From Finegoldia magna ATCC 29328 (GTDB lineage: Bacteria; Bacillota; Clostridia; Tissierellales; Peptoniphilaceae), in contig NC_010376.1 in NCBI RefSeq assembly GCF_000010185.1, positions 1,733,578 through 1,797,577 on the forward strand: a stretch of 64,000 bases of DNA, written 5' to 3'. This document shows, piece after piece, positions 46,175 to 55,532 of the stretch. Position 1 is the first letter of the stretch; the number at the start of each line of letters is the position of its first letter. The translations under genes and the position numbers were made by a program. Under the pieces are notes generated by a model. The model was given only the letters and a program-made list of their open reading frames with translations, made no database searches and had not been told where the DNA came from.

Positions 46175-46234
46175 GCCTAAAATCTCTTTTACAAACGCAA
46201 TAAAAGGTGTATAATTAGTATTTTGGAGGCCAAA

Positions 46235-47254
46235 ATGTTCGTAGCGAATACTTATGAAGAACTTATAAATATGGAAAATATAATATTTGTCGATGTTAGA
46301 AGCGAATACGAGTTTCAGAAGGAAACTATCCCCGGAGCTATCAATATTCCGATACTAAATAACGATGAAAGAGTGGAAATCTCAACGATTTATGATGCAG
46401 GAGATCACGAGTGTGCGAAGCAATTGGCAGTGCGTTATGCATCTGTAAAACTAGAAGATATCTACGTGAAATTGTCTGATTTGAGTGAAAATCACAACGT
46501 GTGCTTGTTTTGTTACAGAGGATCAATGAGAAGTACGGTGCTTTTTAACATAATGAAGTCCATGGGACTTGGTATTTACAGACTAAAAGGCGGATACAAA
46601 TCGTATCGTAAACATGTTATCGAAAATCTAGAGAAGCTTATAAATTCACACGAATACGTAAATATCAATGGCTACACAGGAGTTGGAAAGACGGAAATTC
46701 TGAATATTCTGGAAAGTTCTCATAAAAACGTCCTCAACTTGGAACAACTTGCAAATCACAGAGGCTCCATTCTTGGAAATGCCGGATTGGAAAATCAACC
46801 ATCGCAAAAAATGTTCGAAAGTTTGCTGTTCGATAAGCTCAAAAGTTTTGACAACTCTCCTGTTTTTGTAGAATGTGAAAGCAGCAAAATAGGAAGCTTG
46901 AATATTCCAAAAATTTTGAGACAAAAATACAACAGTTCACATCATCAAGTTATGATAAATTCAAGCCTAGAAAATAGAATTGATAGAATAAAAACAGATT
47001 ATTTGAAAAATCCTCATGCTTTGGAAGATATAAAAAAAGGAATAAATCATTTATCCAAATACATTGGCAAGAACAACTCATCTATTTTGATTGATAAACT
47101 AGAGAACGAAGACTACGATAGTGTAATAGAAAGCTTGATTACGAAATACTACGACATCAATTACGCTGTCAAATCAAAAGATTTTGAGTTGGAAATAAAT
47201 AACGTCAATAGCGAAAAATGTGCCGAAGAAATAATGAAATTTTATGCAGTTTAA
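46235..47254 (+). CDS. mnmH: tRNA 2-selenouridine synthase
   Basis: 339 residues from ATG 46235 (GGAGG upstream). N-terminal rhodanese domain with the active cysteine in CLFCYRGSMRS, followed by a P-loop domain with GYTGVGKTE. MnmH/SelU replaces sulfur of 2-thiouridine at wobble U34 with selenium from selenophosphate, after geranylation. It depends on mnmA (26.5 kb) for its substrate and on selD, which is not in the window. With grdB and arsM this is the third selenium-using gene here. Confidence 0.93.
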   Translation: MFVANTYEELINMENIIFVDVRSEYEFQKETIPGAINIPILNNDERVEISTIYDAGDHECAKQLAVRYASVKLEDIYVKLSDLSENHNVCLFCYRGSMRSTVLFNIMKSMGLGIYRLKGGYKSYRKHVIENLEKLINSHEYVNINGYTGVGKTEILNILESSHKNVLNLEQLANHRGSILGNAGLENQPSQKMFESLLFDKLKSFDNSPVFVECESSKIGSLNIPKILRQKYNSSHHQVMINSSLENRIDRIKTDYLKNPHALEDIKKGINHLSKYIGKNNSSILIDKLENEDYDSVIESLITKYYDINYAVKSKDFELEINNVNSEKCAEEIMKFYAV

Positions 47255-47283
47255 TTTCGAATAAATATGTGTTTTAAGTATAA

Positions 47284-47320
47284 AACAAGCAGATGCCATG
47301 TAAGACATCTGCTTGTTTTT
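47284..47320 (+). terminator. Terminator of mnmH (bidirectional)
   Basis: 12-bp stem AACAAGCAGATG/CATCTGCTTGTT (47284-47295 with 47306-47317) and a T run. A near copy lies at 47948-47976. Confidence 0.88.
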
Positions 47321-47323
47321 ATT

Positions 47324-47881
47324 TTAATTATTATAATATTGATTATCTGTTTTTAAAATTTCTTCAATATTTCCTTTATCTTTCGTAATTATTGCACCTA
47401 CCAATATTGAACCATCATATAATTCTTTATTTCCTCCCTTTAATCTCAAAAAACAATTTTTAATTTCAGAATGTTTTACTTGTTTAACGGGTTTATTTAA
47501 ATATTCGATATCTTCTTTTTTTAATTTTAAATTTAGATCTTCAAAAATCTTAATCAATAACTCCTTATTAGGTGTAATAATCCTAATTTGATAAATTCCA
47601 TTATCTTGCAAATCTTCTGTTATTAATATTGAAGATGATAAATAAATAGAGTTTTTCTCATTGTTATCTGTATTCAATGCGTAATAATTTTTCCTACCGT
47701 CTTTGTCGTAGTATTCTGTAACCTGCCCTTTTACTACATCTGCAATATTATGTGCGGTTTTTTCAGAATCTTTAAAATCAATATATTTTCCAAGCTTGTC
47801 TAGATTAAGAAAATTAAAAATCGTTGCTGAAATCAATATTAATATTACTATACTTAAAAATATTTTTCTATTTTTTTTCAT
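47324..47881 (-). CDS. Membrane-anchored protein, unknown function
   Basis: 185 residues with an N-terminal anchor (IFLSIVILILISATIFNFL, about 7-25) and a soluble outside domain. No family recognised. The poor ribosome site upstream leaves the start uncertain. Between two near-identical terminators (47284-47320 and 47948-47976). Confidence 0.55.
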   Translation of the reverse strand: MKKNRKIFLSIVILILISATIFNFLNLDKLGKYIDFKDSEKTAHNIADVVKGQVTEYYDKDGRKNYYALNTDNNEKNSIYLSSSILITEDLQDNGIYQIRIITPNKELLIKIFEDLNLKLKKEDIEYLNKPVKQVKHSEIKNCFLRLKGGNKELYDGSILVGAIITKDKGNIEEILKTDNQYYNN

Positions 47882-47947
47882 ATTCCATATCCTTTTAATT
47901 AAATTATTATTTTCATGCTATTCTTACTAATTCAAATGAACAATATT

Positions 47948-47976
47948 GCAGATGCCATATAAGACATCTGCTTGTT
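47948..47976 (-). terminator. Terminator of the CmpB-like gene
   Basis: Stem GCAGATG/CATCTGC (47948-47954 with 47965-47971) sharing the loop sequence of the terminator at 47284-47320. T run on the plus strand and AT-rich sequence on the minus side. Confidence 0.65.
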
Positions 47977-47977
47977 T

Positions 47978-48886
47978 TTATTTCTTGTAAGTTATATCGT
48001 TTCTCTTTGCAACTCTTTGGATGTTTTTTTGGTGAGTTTGTAATCTTTTAAGTCTTCTATTGTAGACTTTGTCGATTTTTTTGTTAATTAGTTCGACTTT
48101 GTCGTCGTTGTCAACTTTTTCATCCAACAATTCTTTGAGTTTTTCTTTTAGATTGGTTTCTCGTGCTATTCTATTTTCCAATATTTTAGCGCTGTTTTCT
48201 ATGAAGGATTTCTTGATTTCTACATTTTCTATTTTGTCACGAAGAGCAGTTTTTAGTCCCGACAAATCAGCCTCAAGTGTTTGTGATCCTTCCAACGCTT
48301 TGAGCTTGACATCTTTTCTGATTTCTTTCAAGTATGATTCCATTTTTTCTTGGTATTCAATTATATACCTAAATCCATAAGCTTGTTTTACTGAAATTAC
48401 AACATCTACGGAAAATATAGCGATTAGAATGTAAATCACGAAGTTGTAGTTTGAGTTTTTGATTTTTTCAGTGAGTTCAAGTATGTATTTGTTGGAATAA
48501 TTCATCATGAATATGGACATTACTCCGAAAAACAGTGATGATCTGAGGCATATTAGCCCCTTTACATTCATGAACCTTTCTGTGTAATCCCAGTATCTTA
48601 CTTTGAATATTTTTTCAATCAAATATCCCGATACGAATTCCAACGCAGTTGCAATTATAAGTCCCGAGAAAAATATTACGATGTAAGAATCGTTAAACCT
48701 TGCTATTGCGTGATCAACAAAAAGCGTGATGAACACTGCTCCAAACCCATATATTGGAAGTAGTGGCCCGTACAAGAACCCTCTGTTTGTGAGTTTCTTT
48801 TGACAACTACTAACCCAAATCACTTCCCAAATATATCCGAAAACCGCATAAAAGAAGAACAAATATATGAAATTAATTAACTCCAT
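47978..48886 (-). CDS. CmpB-like putative ABC permease (DUF family)
   Basis: 302 residues. The N-terminal half has five or so membrane helices with FYAVFGYIWEVIWVSSCQKKLTNRGFLYGPLLPIYGFGAV, the marker of the putative ABC transporter permease family (CmpB). The C-terminal third is a long coiled coil (about 180-290, IENSAKILENRIAR and KLKELLDEKVDN), which is unusual for a permease. No ATPase is next to it. Function unknown. Confidence 0.7.
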   Translation of the reverse strand: MELINFIYLFFFYAVFGYIWEVIWVSSCQKKLTNRGFLYGPLLPIYGFGAVFITLFVDHAIARFNDSYIVIFFSGLIIATALEFVSGYLIEKIFKVRYWDYTERFMNVKGLICLRSSLFFGVMSIFMMNYSNKYILELTEKIKNSNYNFVIYILIAIFSVDVVISVKQAYGFRYIIEYQEKMESYLKEIRKDVKLKALEGSQTLEADLSGLKTALRDKIENVEIKKSFIENSAKILENRIARETNLKEKLKELLDEKVDNDDKVELINKKIDKVYNRRLKRLQTHQKNIQRVAKRNDITYKK

Positions 48887-48902
48887 TTTATCTCCTTAAA
48901 AA

Positions 48903-48930
48903 CAAAGATAGGCTTGCACCTATCTTTGTG
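48903..48930 (-). terminator. Terminator at the end of the 48920-49276 gene
   Basis: Perfect 10-bp stem CAAAGATAGG/CCTATCTTTG (48903-48912 with 48919-48928); the stop codon of the upstream gene lies inside the stem. Confidence 0.75.
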
Positions 48931-49276
48931 TTTTTGATTTGTTTTTGTATATTACTGTATAAACTAAATGTATAATTATTGCAAATGCAAATGGCATATA
49001 TATTCTACTAAACGAAAATTCTTTTAAATATTTCACGATTGCCATTATGGAAACTACTGCACTTGCAATCAAATACAATCTCAACTCTTTCAATGATGAT
49101 ATGTCCTCATCTCTTCTATCGTAAATCATTTTAGTTACGACTAATAAGGATGCTACGAAAACTATTAGCATTATTCTTGTAAAGCTCTTGCCTGATAATA
49201 CGATTTCTACTAAAAATCCCGAGAACAACAAGAATACGACATATGTTATTAGCGTGAACAGTCTATTGTTTTTCAC
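48920..49276 (-). CDS. Small membrane protein, unknown function
   Basis: 118 residues with four predicted helices (TLITYVVFLLFSGFLVEIVL, IMLIVFVASLLVVTKMI, LYLIASAVVSIMAIV, and a C-terminal one). Start codon is GTG at 49276, 2 bp from the stop of pta, so it is the terminal gene of the pta unit. No family recognised. Confidence 0.55.
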   Translation of the reverse strand: MKNNRLFTLITYVVFLLFSGFLVEIVLSGKSFTRIMLIVFVASLLVVTKMIYDRRDEDISSLKELRLYLIASAVVSIMAIVKYLKEFSFSRIYMPFAFAIIIHLVYTVIYKNKSKTQR

Positions 49277-49277
49277 T

Positions 49278-50249
49278 TTATAATGATTGAGCAGCTGTGA
49301 TAAGAGCTAGCTTGTACACGTCTTCTTCGTTGCAACCACGAGACAAATCGTTAACTGGTTTTGCCATTCCTTGAAGGATTGGTCCTATTGCTTCGAATTT
49401 TCCTAATCTTTGAGCGATTTTGTATCCGATGTTACCTGCTTGTAAATCTGGGAATACGAACACATTTGCATTACCTGCTACGTTTGATCCTGGAGCTTTT
49501 TGTTTTCCTACAGATTCAACGATACTTGCGTCAAATTGCAATTCGCCATCAATTGGAAGATCTGGTGCCATTTCTTGAGCGATTTTAGTAGCGTTGGCAA
49601 CTTTTTCTGCAAATGGATGTTTTGCAGAGCCTTTTGTGGAGAATGAAAGGAATGCAACTTTTGGATCTATATCGTATAGTTTCGCAGTTTCTGCACTTAC
49701 AACGCCAACTTCTGCCAATTGTTCTTCGGACAATTCGATGTTGATTGCGATGTCAGAGAATACGTATCTTTCACCGTTTGGTCCAATCATAACCATTGCT
49801 CCTGATACAAGTTTTGTGCCTGGTTTTGTTTTGATGATTTGAAGTGCAGGTTTTACAGTGTCTCCAGTTGAGTGAACAGCACCTGACACAAGACCGTCTA
49901 CTTCATCACAATAAAGCATCATTGTTCCGTAGTAGTTCACGTCTTTAAGCATTGTTCTTGCTTGTTCTTCAGTGTTTTTGCCTTTACGTCTTTCAACAAA
50001 TTTGTCTACTTTTTCATCGAAATCAGAAGCTGTAAGTGGATTGATGATTTTAACCCCTTCGATGTTCAAGTTTTCTTTTTTTGCTAATTCTTTTATTTTG
50101 TCTTCGTCACCTAAAATTACAGGAGTTATGATTTTTTCTTCGTTCAATCTCGCTACTGCTTTTAAAATTCTCAATTCTTCTCCTTCAGGAAATACTATCT
50201 TTAAGTTTTTGCCTGAAATTTTTGATTTCAATGATTCAAATATATCCAT
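49278..50249 (-). CDS. pta: Phosphate acetyltransferase
   Basis: 323 residues, the short class. Typical segments: VFPEGEELRILKAV near the N-terminus, GLVSGAVHSTGDTVKPALQIIKT, and AFLSFSTKGSAKHP and DGELQFDASIV in the C-terminal half. It interconverts acetyl-CoA and acetyl phosphate; with acetate kinase (not in window) it yields ATP during fermentation. AAGGAG site before ATG. Acetyl phosphate is also the product of the glycine-reductase pathway, so the two routes meet here. Confidence 0.94.
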   Translation of the reverse strand: MDIFESLKSKISGKNLKIVFPEGEELRILKAVARLNEEKIITPVILGDEDKIKELAKKENLNIEGVKIINPLTASDFDEKVDKFVERRKGKNTEEQARTMLKDVNYYGTMMLYCDEVDGLVSGAVHSTGDTVKPALQIIKTKPGTKLVSGAMVMIGPNGERYVFSDIAINIELSEEQLAEVGVVSAETAKLYDIDPKVAFLSFSTKGSAKHPFAEKVANATKIAQEMAPDLPIDGELQFDASIVESVGKQKAPGSNVAGNANVFVFPDLQAGNIGYKIAQRLGKFEAIGPILQGMAKPVNDLSRGCNEEDVYKLALITAAQSL

Positions 50250-50273
50250 TTTCTTCTCCTTTATTACAATGTT

Positions 50274-50762
50274 CTATTTTAAAGCTTTCTTCAAAGCTTC
50301 ATTTTCTTCTTCGCTTAGTTTTTCGCTACATTTAGCGTTTGTTATGATTTTGATGTAGCTTGTAGATTGTTCTCTTCCGAAAATCGATGTGATTATTAGC
50401 CCGTTGTCATTGGCATCCAACAAACATAGTGAATACGAGAGTTTGTTAGTCAAATACTCAAACGCATCATAGTTAACAAGGCCGATTTTTTGAAGTGATA
50501 TTGCTTGTAAAGTTTCCACAGATTCCAATGTTTTGGACAATTCTTCGATTCTTTTTTGATTTGCCACGATATCTGTAGAATTTTGGTTTAAAATATCTTC
50601 AATGTCACCATCTTGTGCTCTGAAAAGCGCATCATATCTTCTTTTAACCCTGTTGACTTTCTTGTTGACGATGTTGATTTTGCGGAAATTTATCACGGAA
50701 ACTAATACCACAAACACCATAAGAATTATCAATATTGTGTTCATAGCACTAGATTGCCCCAT
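50274..50762 (-). CDS. DUF4446 membrane-anchored protein
   Basis: 162 residues. One N-terminal helix (about 8-24), then a coiled coil (IEELSKTLESVET) and a beta domain with LVNYDAFEYLTNKLSYSLCLLDANDNGLIITSIFGRE, the DUF4446 pattern. Proteins of this family are common beside par and cysteine-desulfurase genes in Firmicutes; function unknown. Overlaps the end of the upstream desulfurase gene by 14 bp; start ATG follows GGAGACAAAA. Confidence 0.78.
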   Translation of the reverse strand: MGQSSAMNTILIILMVFVVLVSVINFRKINIVNKKVNRVKRRYDALFRAQDGDIEDILNQNSTDIVANQKRIEELSKTLESVETLQAISLQKIGLVNYDAFEYLTNKLSYSLCLLDANDNGLIITSIFGREQSTSYIKIITNAKCSEKLSEEENEALKKALK

Positions 50763-51906
50763 TTTTGTCTCCTCTGTTGATTTCTTTCAACGCTTCAATC
50801 GCCTTGTCCACTTCTTCTTCAGTGTTGAAATGGCCAAATGAGAACCTAACAGCACCGATGTCTTGTGTGTGAATAGTCTTGTGAGCAAGCGGCGCACAGT
50901 GAATTCCAGCTCTCGTTGCGATATCGTATTTGTCATCTAGGATGTATGCCAACTGGCTAGAGCCTATTCCTTCGACATTTACAGGCACAACCGGTCCTTG
51001 GTGTTCATCCAAACTTCCGTACATTGTGATTCCTTTTTCATCTTTCAAACCATTTATAAATCTGTTTTTAAGACGATTTTCGTGGTCTCTGATGTTTTTC
51101 AAACCTTCTTGTTTGATGAAATCAACTCCTGCAGAAAGCGCATAAATTGCAGGTCCATTGATAGTTCCAGCTTCTAATCTGTCAGGATATTCGTCAGGTT
51201 GTTCTAAATCTTGTGAGTGCGATCCAGTTCCACCTTGTTTCAAGCTTTTGACATCAATTCCTTCTTTTATATACAACGCTCCTGTTCCCATAGGTCCAAA
51301 CAACGATTTGTGTCCAGGAAAACACAACACATCTATCTGCATATTTTTCATATCAAAATCCAAAAACCCAATCGCTTGTGCAGCATCGACGATGTATAAG
51401 ATGTTGTGAGCGTGCATGATTTCGCCGATTTTGCAGAAATCTACGATAGTTCCTGTCAAGTTACTCATCGCAGTAGTCACGCAAACTCTCGTCTTGTCAG
51501 TAATCGCTTCTTCGATTTTGTTGACATCCAAAATCCCACGTTCATCCGCATACACAACAGTCAAATCGATAAATCCATCTTCTTGCATTTTGTGAAGTGG
51601 TCGAAGAACTGAGTTGTGTTCCAAAGATGTCGTGATTACGTGGTCTCCTTTTTTTACAAGACCTTTAATCGCAATGTTCAAGCTATCAGTGCAGTTCAAT
51701 GTGAAAATCAAATTAAGAGGATTCGTTCCTCCGACAAATTCTGCGATGTTCATTCTAGAATTAAAAATCGCCCTATCCATTTTAAGTGACAATTTGTGGC
51801 CACTTCTTCCAGGATTTGCGGCAAATTCTCTCGTTGCTTCATCGAGCTTTTCATAAACTATCTCTGGTTTTGGAAAACTCGTCGCAGCATTATCGAAATA
51901 AGTCAT
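50749..51906 (-). CDS. Cysteine desulfurase (class V aminotransferase, CsdA-like)
   Basis: 385 residues. PLP lysine in CFPGHKSLFGP and catalytic-type cysteine in RAGIHCAPLAHKT. The N-terminus MTYFDNAATSFPKPE is typical of the small group of desulfurases found alone, rather than beside suf genes. It probably supplies sulfur or removes selenium from selenocysteine for selenophosphate synthesis (inference; no selD nearby). Translationally coupled to both neighbours: its ATG overlaps the preceding stop. Confidence 0.88.
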   Translation of the reverse strand: MTYFDNAATSFPKPEIVYEKLDEATREFAANPGRSGHKLSLKMDRAIFNSRMNIAEFVGGTNPLNLIFTLNCTDSLNIAIKGLVKKGDHVITTSLEHNSVLRPLHKMQEDGFIDLTVVYADERGILDVNKIEEAITDKTRVCVTTAMSNLTGTIVDFCKIGEIMHAHNILYIVDAAQAIGFLDFDMKNMQIDVLCFPGHKSLFGPMGTGALYIKEGIDVKSLKQGGTGSHSQDLEQPDEYPDRLEAGTINGPAIYALSAGVDFIKQEGLKNIRDHENRLKNRFINGLKDEKGITMYGSLDEHQGPVVPVNVEGIGSSQLAYILDDKYDIATRAGIHCAPLAHKTIHTQDIGAVRFSFGHFNTEEEVDKAIEALKEINRGDKNGAI

Positions 51907-52541
51907 TATACCTCACCTATTTTCTTGTATGAAACTTCTTCAATTTCTCTCAATAAAACTTCTGATTTGTCTTCTAATGCTGTTATTTCTTCAGAAACTT
52001 TTGTGCTATCGCCAAGTTGTTTCATGTTGATCTTAGCGTTCAACATTACAGATTTCATACTAGAATGTAATAAATATGCACTTGCTAAAAGGTCAGTTAT
52101 TGCATATTTATCGATATATTTTGCAATTTGTTTTACAAGCTCCAATGCTTCCATCATGATTCTAGCAGAAGACATTGGAGATTCTGTAGCGATGATGTAT
52201 CCATCGGCTATCATTTTCTTTCTGTATGCTTTTTCTTCGTCAGTTTCTTTAGGAAGCTTGTATGCTTGAAGAACAGAGTCAAAACTTTTAGTATCTTCAA
52301 CCATTTTTCCCTTTAATTCTTCGATAATTTCAGTAAGTCTGTCTACATGAGATCTGATTTCTTGCTGAGTTTTCTCGTCTAATGCTTTGAAAGATTTCTT
52401 GTCTTCAGTTAGATAGAAACTCATATTTCCAATACCTACTCCCAAAAGCGCAGTCAACGCACTGATAGAACCCCCACCTGGAAGTTCCTTTGAGTTTACA
52501 TTTTTAATAAATTCTTCTAAAGTTTGATCCATAAACATCAT
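51906..52541 (-). CDS. Cyclodeaminase/cyclohydrolase-family (FchA-like) protein
   Basis: 211 residues, all-helical. LEEFIKNVNSKELPGGGSISALTALLGVGIGNM is the FTCD_C/FchA signature. The family acts on formimino- or methenyl-tetrahydrofolate in histidine and one-carbon metabolism; distant members bind other partners. Its first ATG overlaps the parB stop by 4 bp (ATGA). Its presence at the end of a par operon is common in clostridia, without known reason. Confidence 0.82.
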   Translation of the reverse strand: MMFMDQTLEEFIKNVNSKELPGGGSISALTALLGVGIGNMSFYLTEDKKSFKALDEKTQQEIRSHVDRLTEIIEELKGKMVEDTKSFDSVLQAYKLPKETDEEKAYRKKMIADGYIIATESPMSSARIMMEALELVKQIAKYIDKYAITDLLASAYLLHSSMKSVMLNAKINMKQLGDSTKVSEEITALEDKSEVLLREIEEVSYKKIGEV

Positions 52542-53347
52542 AGCTCTAATATCTCCATAATCCTTTCTAAATCTTCATTAGATAGATATTCTATCTCTAT
52601 ACTTCCGCCTTTTCTTCTTGGCTTAATTCTAACCTTTGTAGAGAATTTCTCCAAAAACCTGTTTTGCAAATCCAACAAAAACGGGTCTGTTTCTTTGGAC
52701 ACTTTTTCAATTTCTCTGACATTTGTCTTCTTGGATAATAGCTTGTCCAACAACGCTTTTCTCTTTTTCATATCATCAATAGCAAGCAAACTTCTTGCTT
52801 GTGATGATGTGATATCACCTTTTTTCAGATGGTCAAGTGACAACTCATCCAAGTTAAGTAGTCTCAATGTATTTGCTATATATGACCTTGATTTGGACAA
52901 TTTATCTGCCAATTCTTTTTGGGTTAAGTTGTAGTTTTCCATCAAGTTTTTATAAGCTACGGCCTCTTCAACAGCATTCAAATCTTCACGTTGAATGTTT
53001 TCGATAAGTGACACTTCTGCCACTTCACTATCTTCCATTTCCTTTATAATTGCAGGAATTTCAGATAATCCAGCTTCTAAACTCGCTAGAAATCTTCTTT
53101 CTCCAGCGATTATCTCGTACTTTTCGTCCTTTTTTCTAACGATAATCGGAGATATAACGCCGTATTCTTTGATAGAATTTGCTAGCTCACGTATCTTGTC
53201 TTTTTCAAAATGTGTTCTTGGTTGATCTTCTCTTCTAATTATTTTCGATAATTCGATTTTAACGATCGAATCAGAACTTGTCGTTTCTATAATATTTTGT
53301 GGTATTAAAGCGTCTAAGCCTCTTCCTAATCCCTTTTTCCTAACCAT
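52538..53347 (-). CDS. parB: Chromosome-partitioning protein ParB (Spo0J)
   Basis: 269 residues. ParB/Srx CTP-binding domain with GERRFLA, then helix-turn-helix TQKELADKLSKSRSYIANTLRLL that reads parS, and a C-terminal dimer helix. Loads at parS and slides as a clamp to recruit condensin. Three exact parS sites lie within 3.4 kb (54152, 55496, 56696). Starts with ATG overlapping the parA stop, with GGAGG upstream. Confidence 0.96.
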   Translation of the reverse strand: MVRKKGLGRGLDALIPQNIIETTSSDSIVKIELSKIIRREDQPRTHFEKDKIRELANSIKEYGVISPIIVRKKDEKYEIIAGERRFLASLEAGLSEIPAIIKEMEDSEVAEVSLIENIQREDLNAVEEAVAYKNLMENYNLTQKELADKLSKSRSYIANTLRLLNLDELSLDHLKKGDITSSQARSLLAIDDMKKRKALLDKLLSKKTNVREIEKVSKETDPFLLDLQNRFLEKFSTKVRIKPRRKGGSIEIEYLSNEDLERIMEILEL

Positions 53348-54093
53348 TATAAAAATTCCTCCGCTAGTCTCTTGTAAGCAATAGATCCTTTGGAATTTTT
53401 GTCGTAAGATAACGCACTCATTCCATAGCTTGGAGCTTCTGCTAACCTTATATTACGCGGTATCATAGTCGTAAACACCTTGTCTTTGAAGTATTTCTTG
53501 ACCTCTTCCACCACTTCCAAACTAAGATTATTTCTACCATCAAACATACTCATAACGATACCTTCTATTTCTAAGTTTTCGTTAAGTGAACTTCTCACCA
53601 AATTAATAGTATTCATCAACTGGCTCACACCTTCAAGCGCGTAAAACTCACATTGAATAGGTATAAGGACGGAATTTGCCGCCACCAACGCATTTATAGA
53701 CAATGTCCCCAAAGATGGAGGACAATCTATAAAGCAAAAATCATAACCACTTACATTAGAAAGTATCTTAGATAACACTTTTTCCTTGTCATTAGTGTTT
53801 ATAAGCTCCACCTCAACACCTGACAAATCAGACGTTGCTGGGATTATATCCACGTTTTTTTCTTCAGTTTTGATGATGAAATCCTCATCAAAATCTTCGT
53901 GAACCATCAAATCGTATACGCTTTTTTGAAGCTCAAACTTGTTGATTCCAAAGCCTGAAGTAGTGTTACCTTGCGGATCCAAATCCACTACAAGCACTTT
54001 TTTCCCTTTCAAACCAAGAGCTGCTGACAAATTAACGACGGTAGTAGTTTTGCCCACTCCACCTTTTTGATTAAATACACATATTGTTTTCAA
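53347..54093 (-). CDS. parA: Chromosome-partitioning ATPase ParA (Soj)
   Basis: 248 residues from a TTG at 54091-54093, which has AAGGAGC seven bases upstream and gives the normal start KTICVFNQKGGVGKTTT. Longer in-frame ATGs reach into the end of cinA. Deviant Walker A KGGVGKTT and Walker B DCPPSLG present. ATP-dependent dimer that acts with ParB; a parS lies 59 bp upstream in front of its promoter (-10 TATAAT-like near 54116-54121). Confidence 0.95.
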   Translation of the reverse strand: MKTICVFNQKGGVGKTTTVVNLSAALGLKGKKVLVVDLDPQGNTTSGFGINKFELQKSVYDLMVHEDFDEDFIIKTEEKNVDIIPATSDLSGVEVELINTNDKEKVLSKILSNVSGYDFCFIDCPPSLGTLSINALVAANSVLIPIQCEFYALEGVSQLMNTINLVRSSLNENLEIEGIVMSMFDGRNNLSLEVVEEVKKYFKDKVFTTMIPRNIRLAEAPSYGMSALSYDKNSKGSIAYKRLAEEFL

Positions 54094-54145
54094 ATTTACA
54101 GCTCCTTTCATATTTATTATAGCACAAATAAAGTTGTATTTTGTT

Positions 54146-55378
54146 TTAAAATGTTTCACGTGAAACATTTTCTAAAATCATTAGTCTCAACTCTGCTAGT
54201 GCTCGGTTTGAAACTCTATTTCTGATTTTATTGCGTTCTCCATGAAGCTGTAATTTTAGCGTTTTTATCGTATTTTTGTAGCCCAATCCAACGTATACAA
54301 GCCCAGCATTTTCTCCTGACGCGAAACCTGTCGTAGATATTGAACAGTCAACATTAAATTTTTCAAACATCCTCTCAACCATCTCAAACGCAACATTCTC
54401 ACTAACAACACCGTATGTGTCAATAGTTTCAGCCTTAACGCCAAGCAATTCAATTTTCGCTTCATTAGAATACACCACCAATGACCTTTTTAAATAATCG
54501 CTAACTCCAGACACATTCACAAGTTTGGATGCGATCATACCACCTGTAATGGATTCTGATGTCATAATCGACAAATCATGTTCTTTCAACACCTTGTAGA
54601 CTGATTCTTCAATTGTTTCGTCATTTTCTCCAAAAACATACATACCAAGTCTATCTCGAAGTTCTTGTTTCTTTTTAGCAATCATATCAAGGGCAGTTTG
54701 TCTGTCAGATGCTTTTGCAGTTATTCGAAGTATTCTCTTGTCCTTCTTAAAATATGGAGCAACCGTAGGATTATTTGACGATTCAATGATATCCTTGACC
54801 CTTTCGTTCATGTCCCATTCTCCAAGTATGGATATATTCAAAGTTTCAGAAATAATACAGTCCGTCGCAAATTGTTCCAATACTTGTTGCACTTGATTTT
54901 CGTAAATAGGCTTCATCTCAGCTGGTGGTCCCGGTAAGAACAGAATTCTCTTGCCGTTATTCTCAATCAATGCACAATCAGCAGTCCCATTAAAGTTTTC
55001 GAAAACAATCGCATCTTCTGGAAACATACATTGTTTGATATTGCCTTGGATTGCCTTTTCGTCTTCGTTAAAATACTTCCTCAATTTCGCATAACTTTTT
55101 TCGTTAAGAACCATTTTCTTGCCAAGACAATCACAGCAACATTTTTTCGTGATATCATCTTCCGTCGGTCCCAAACCACCTGTCGTTATAATCAAATCAT
55201 TTTGTTGTAATCCTTCTTCAATCTCCTTGTAAAGTCTGTCGTAATTATCTCCAACCACAACCCTCTTGTACACATCAAACCCCAACTCCCTCATTTTGAT
55301 AGAAAGATAGTTAGAATTAGTGTCCAAAGTGTCACCTAGCAATAATTCCGTCCCTACGGCTATTATTTGAACTTTCAT
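54146..55378 (-). CDS. cinA: CinA-like competence/damage-inducible protein
   Basis: 410 residues: N-terminal MoCF-biosynthesis-like domain (AVGTELLLGDTLDTNSNYLS, TGGLGPTEDDITK) and C-terminal CinA (nicotinamide-nucleotide amidase) domain with MTSESITGGMIASKL and GFASGENAG. It salvages NMN or detoxifies pyridine nucleotides. The last seven residues (VSRETF) are encoded by the parS at 54152-54167, so the site is part of the coding region. Confidence 0.93.
   Translation of the reverse strand: MKVQIIAVGTELLLGDTLDTNSNYLSIKMRELGFDVYKRVVVGDNYDRLYKEIEEGLQQNDLIITTGGLGPTEDDITKKCCCDCLGKKMVLNEKSYAKLRKYFNEDEKAIQGNIKQCMFPEDAIVFENFNGTADCALIENNGKRILFLPGPPAEMKPIYENQVQQVLEQFATDCIISETLNISILGEWDMNERVKDIIESSNNPTVAPYFKKDKRILRITAKASDRQTALDMIAKKKQELRDRLGMYVFGENDETIEESVYKVLKEHDLSIMTSESITGGMIASKLVNVSGVSDYLKRSLVVYSNEAKIELLGVKAETIDTYGVVSENVAFEMVERMFEKFNVDCSISTTGFASGENAGLVYVGLGYKNTIKTLKLQLHGERNKIRNRVSNRALAELRLMILENVSRETF
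54152..54167. promoter_or_regulatory. parS site 1
   Basis: Exact TGTTTCACGTGAAACA, the Bacillus-type parS consensus, at the end of cinA. Confidence 0.97.
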
Positions 55379-55532
55379 ATCTCCTCCATAGTTTATTACC
55401 TATTTTTAATTTTACCTGCCGTAAAACGCCTCTCAGAGCGTCGTTTTTTTCTCTCTTACAAATAAATTATATCACTAATAAAATTTTGTTTGTAATGTTT
55501 CACGTGAAACATTTGTGGATGAAAAATAAAAA
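55379..55532. other. cinA-rsmG gap, left part
   Basis: Intergenic. A small stem ACGC/GCGT (55426-55429 with 55438-55441) is followed by T7 on the plus strand, a possible weak terminator with no plus-strand gene to serve. The rest is AT-rich except for parS site 2. Confidence 0.4.
55496..55511. promoter_or_regulatory. parS site 2
   Basis: Exact TGTTTCACGTGAAACA in the intergenic region upstream of cinA. Confidence 0.97.

Noticed and set aside
53347..54168. 273-residue version of ParA
   Set aside because: The extension runs through promoter and parS; TTG 54091-54093 with AAGGAGC gives the normal start.
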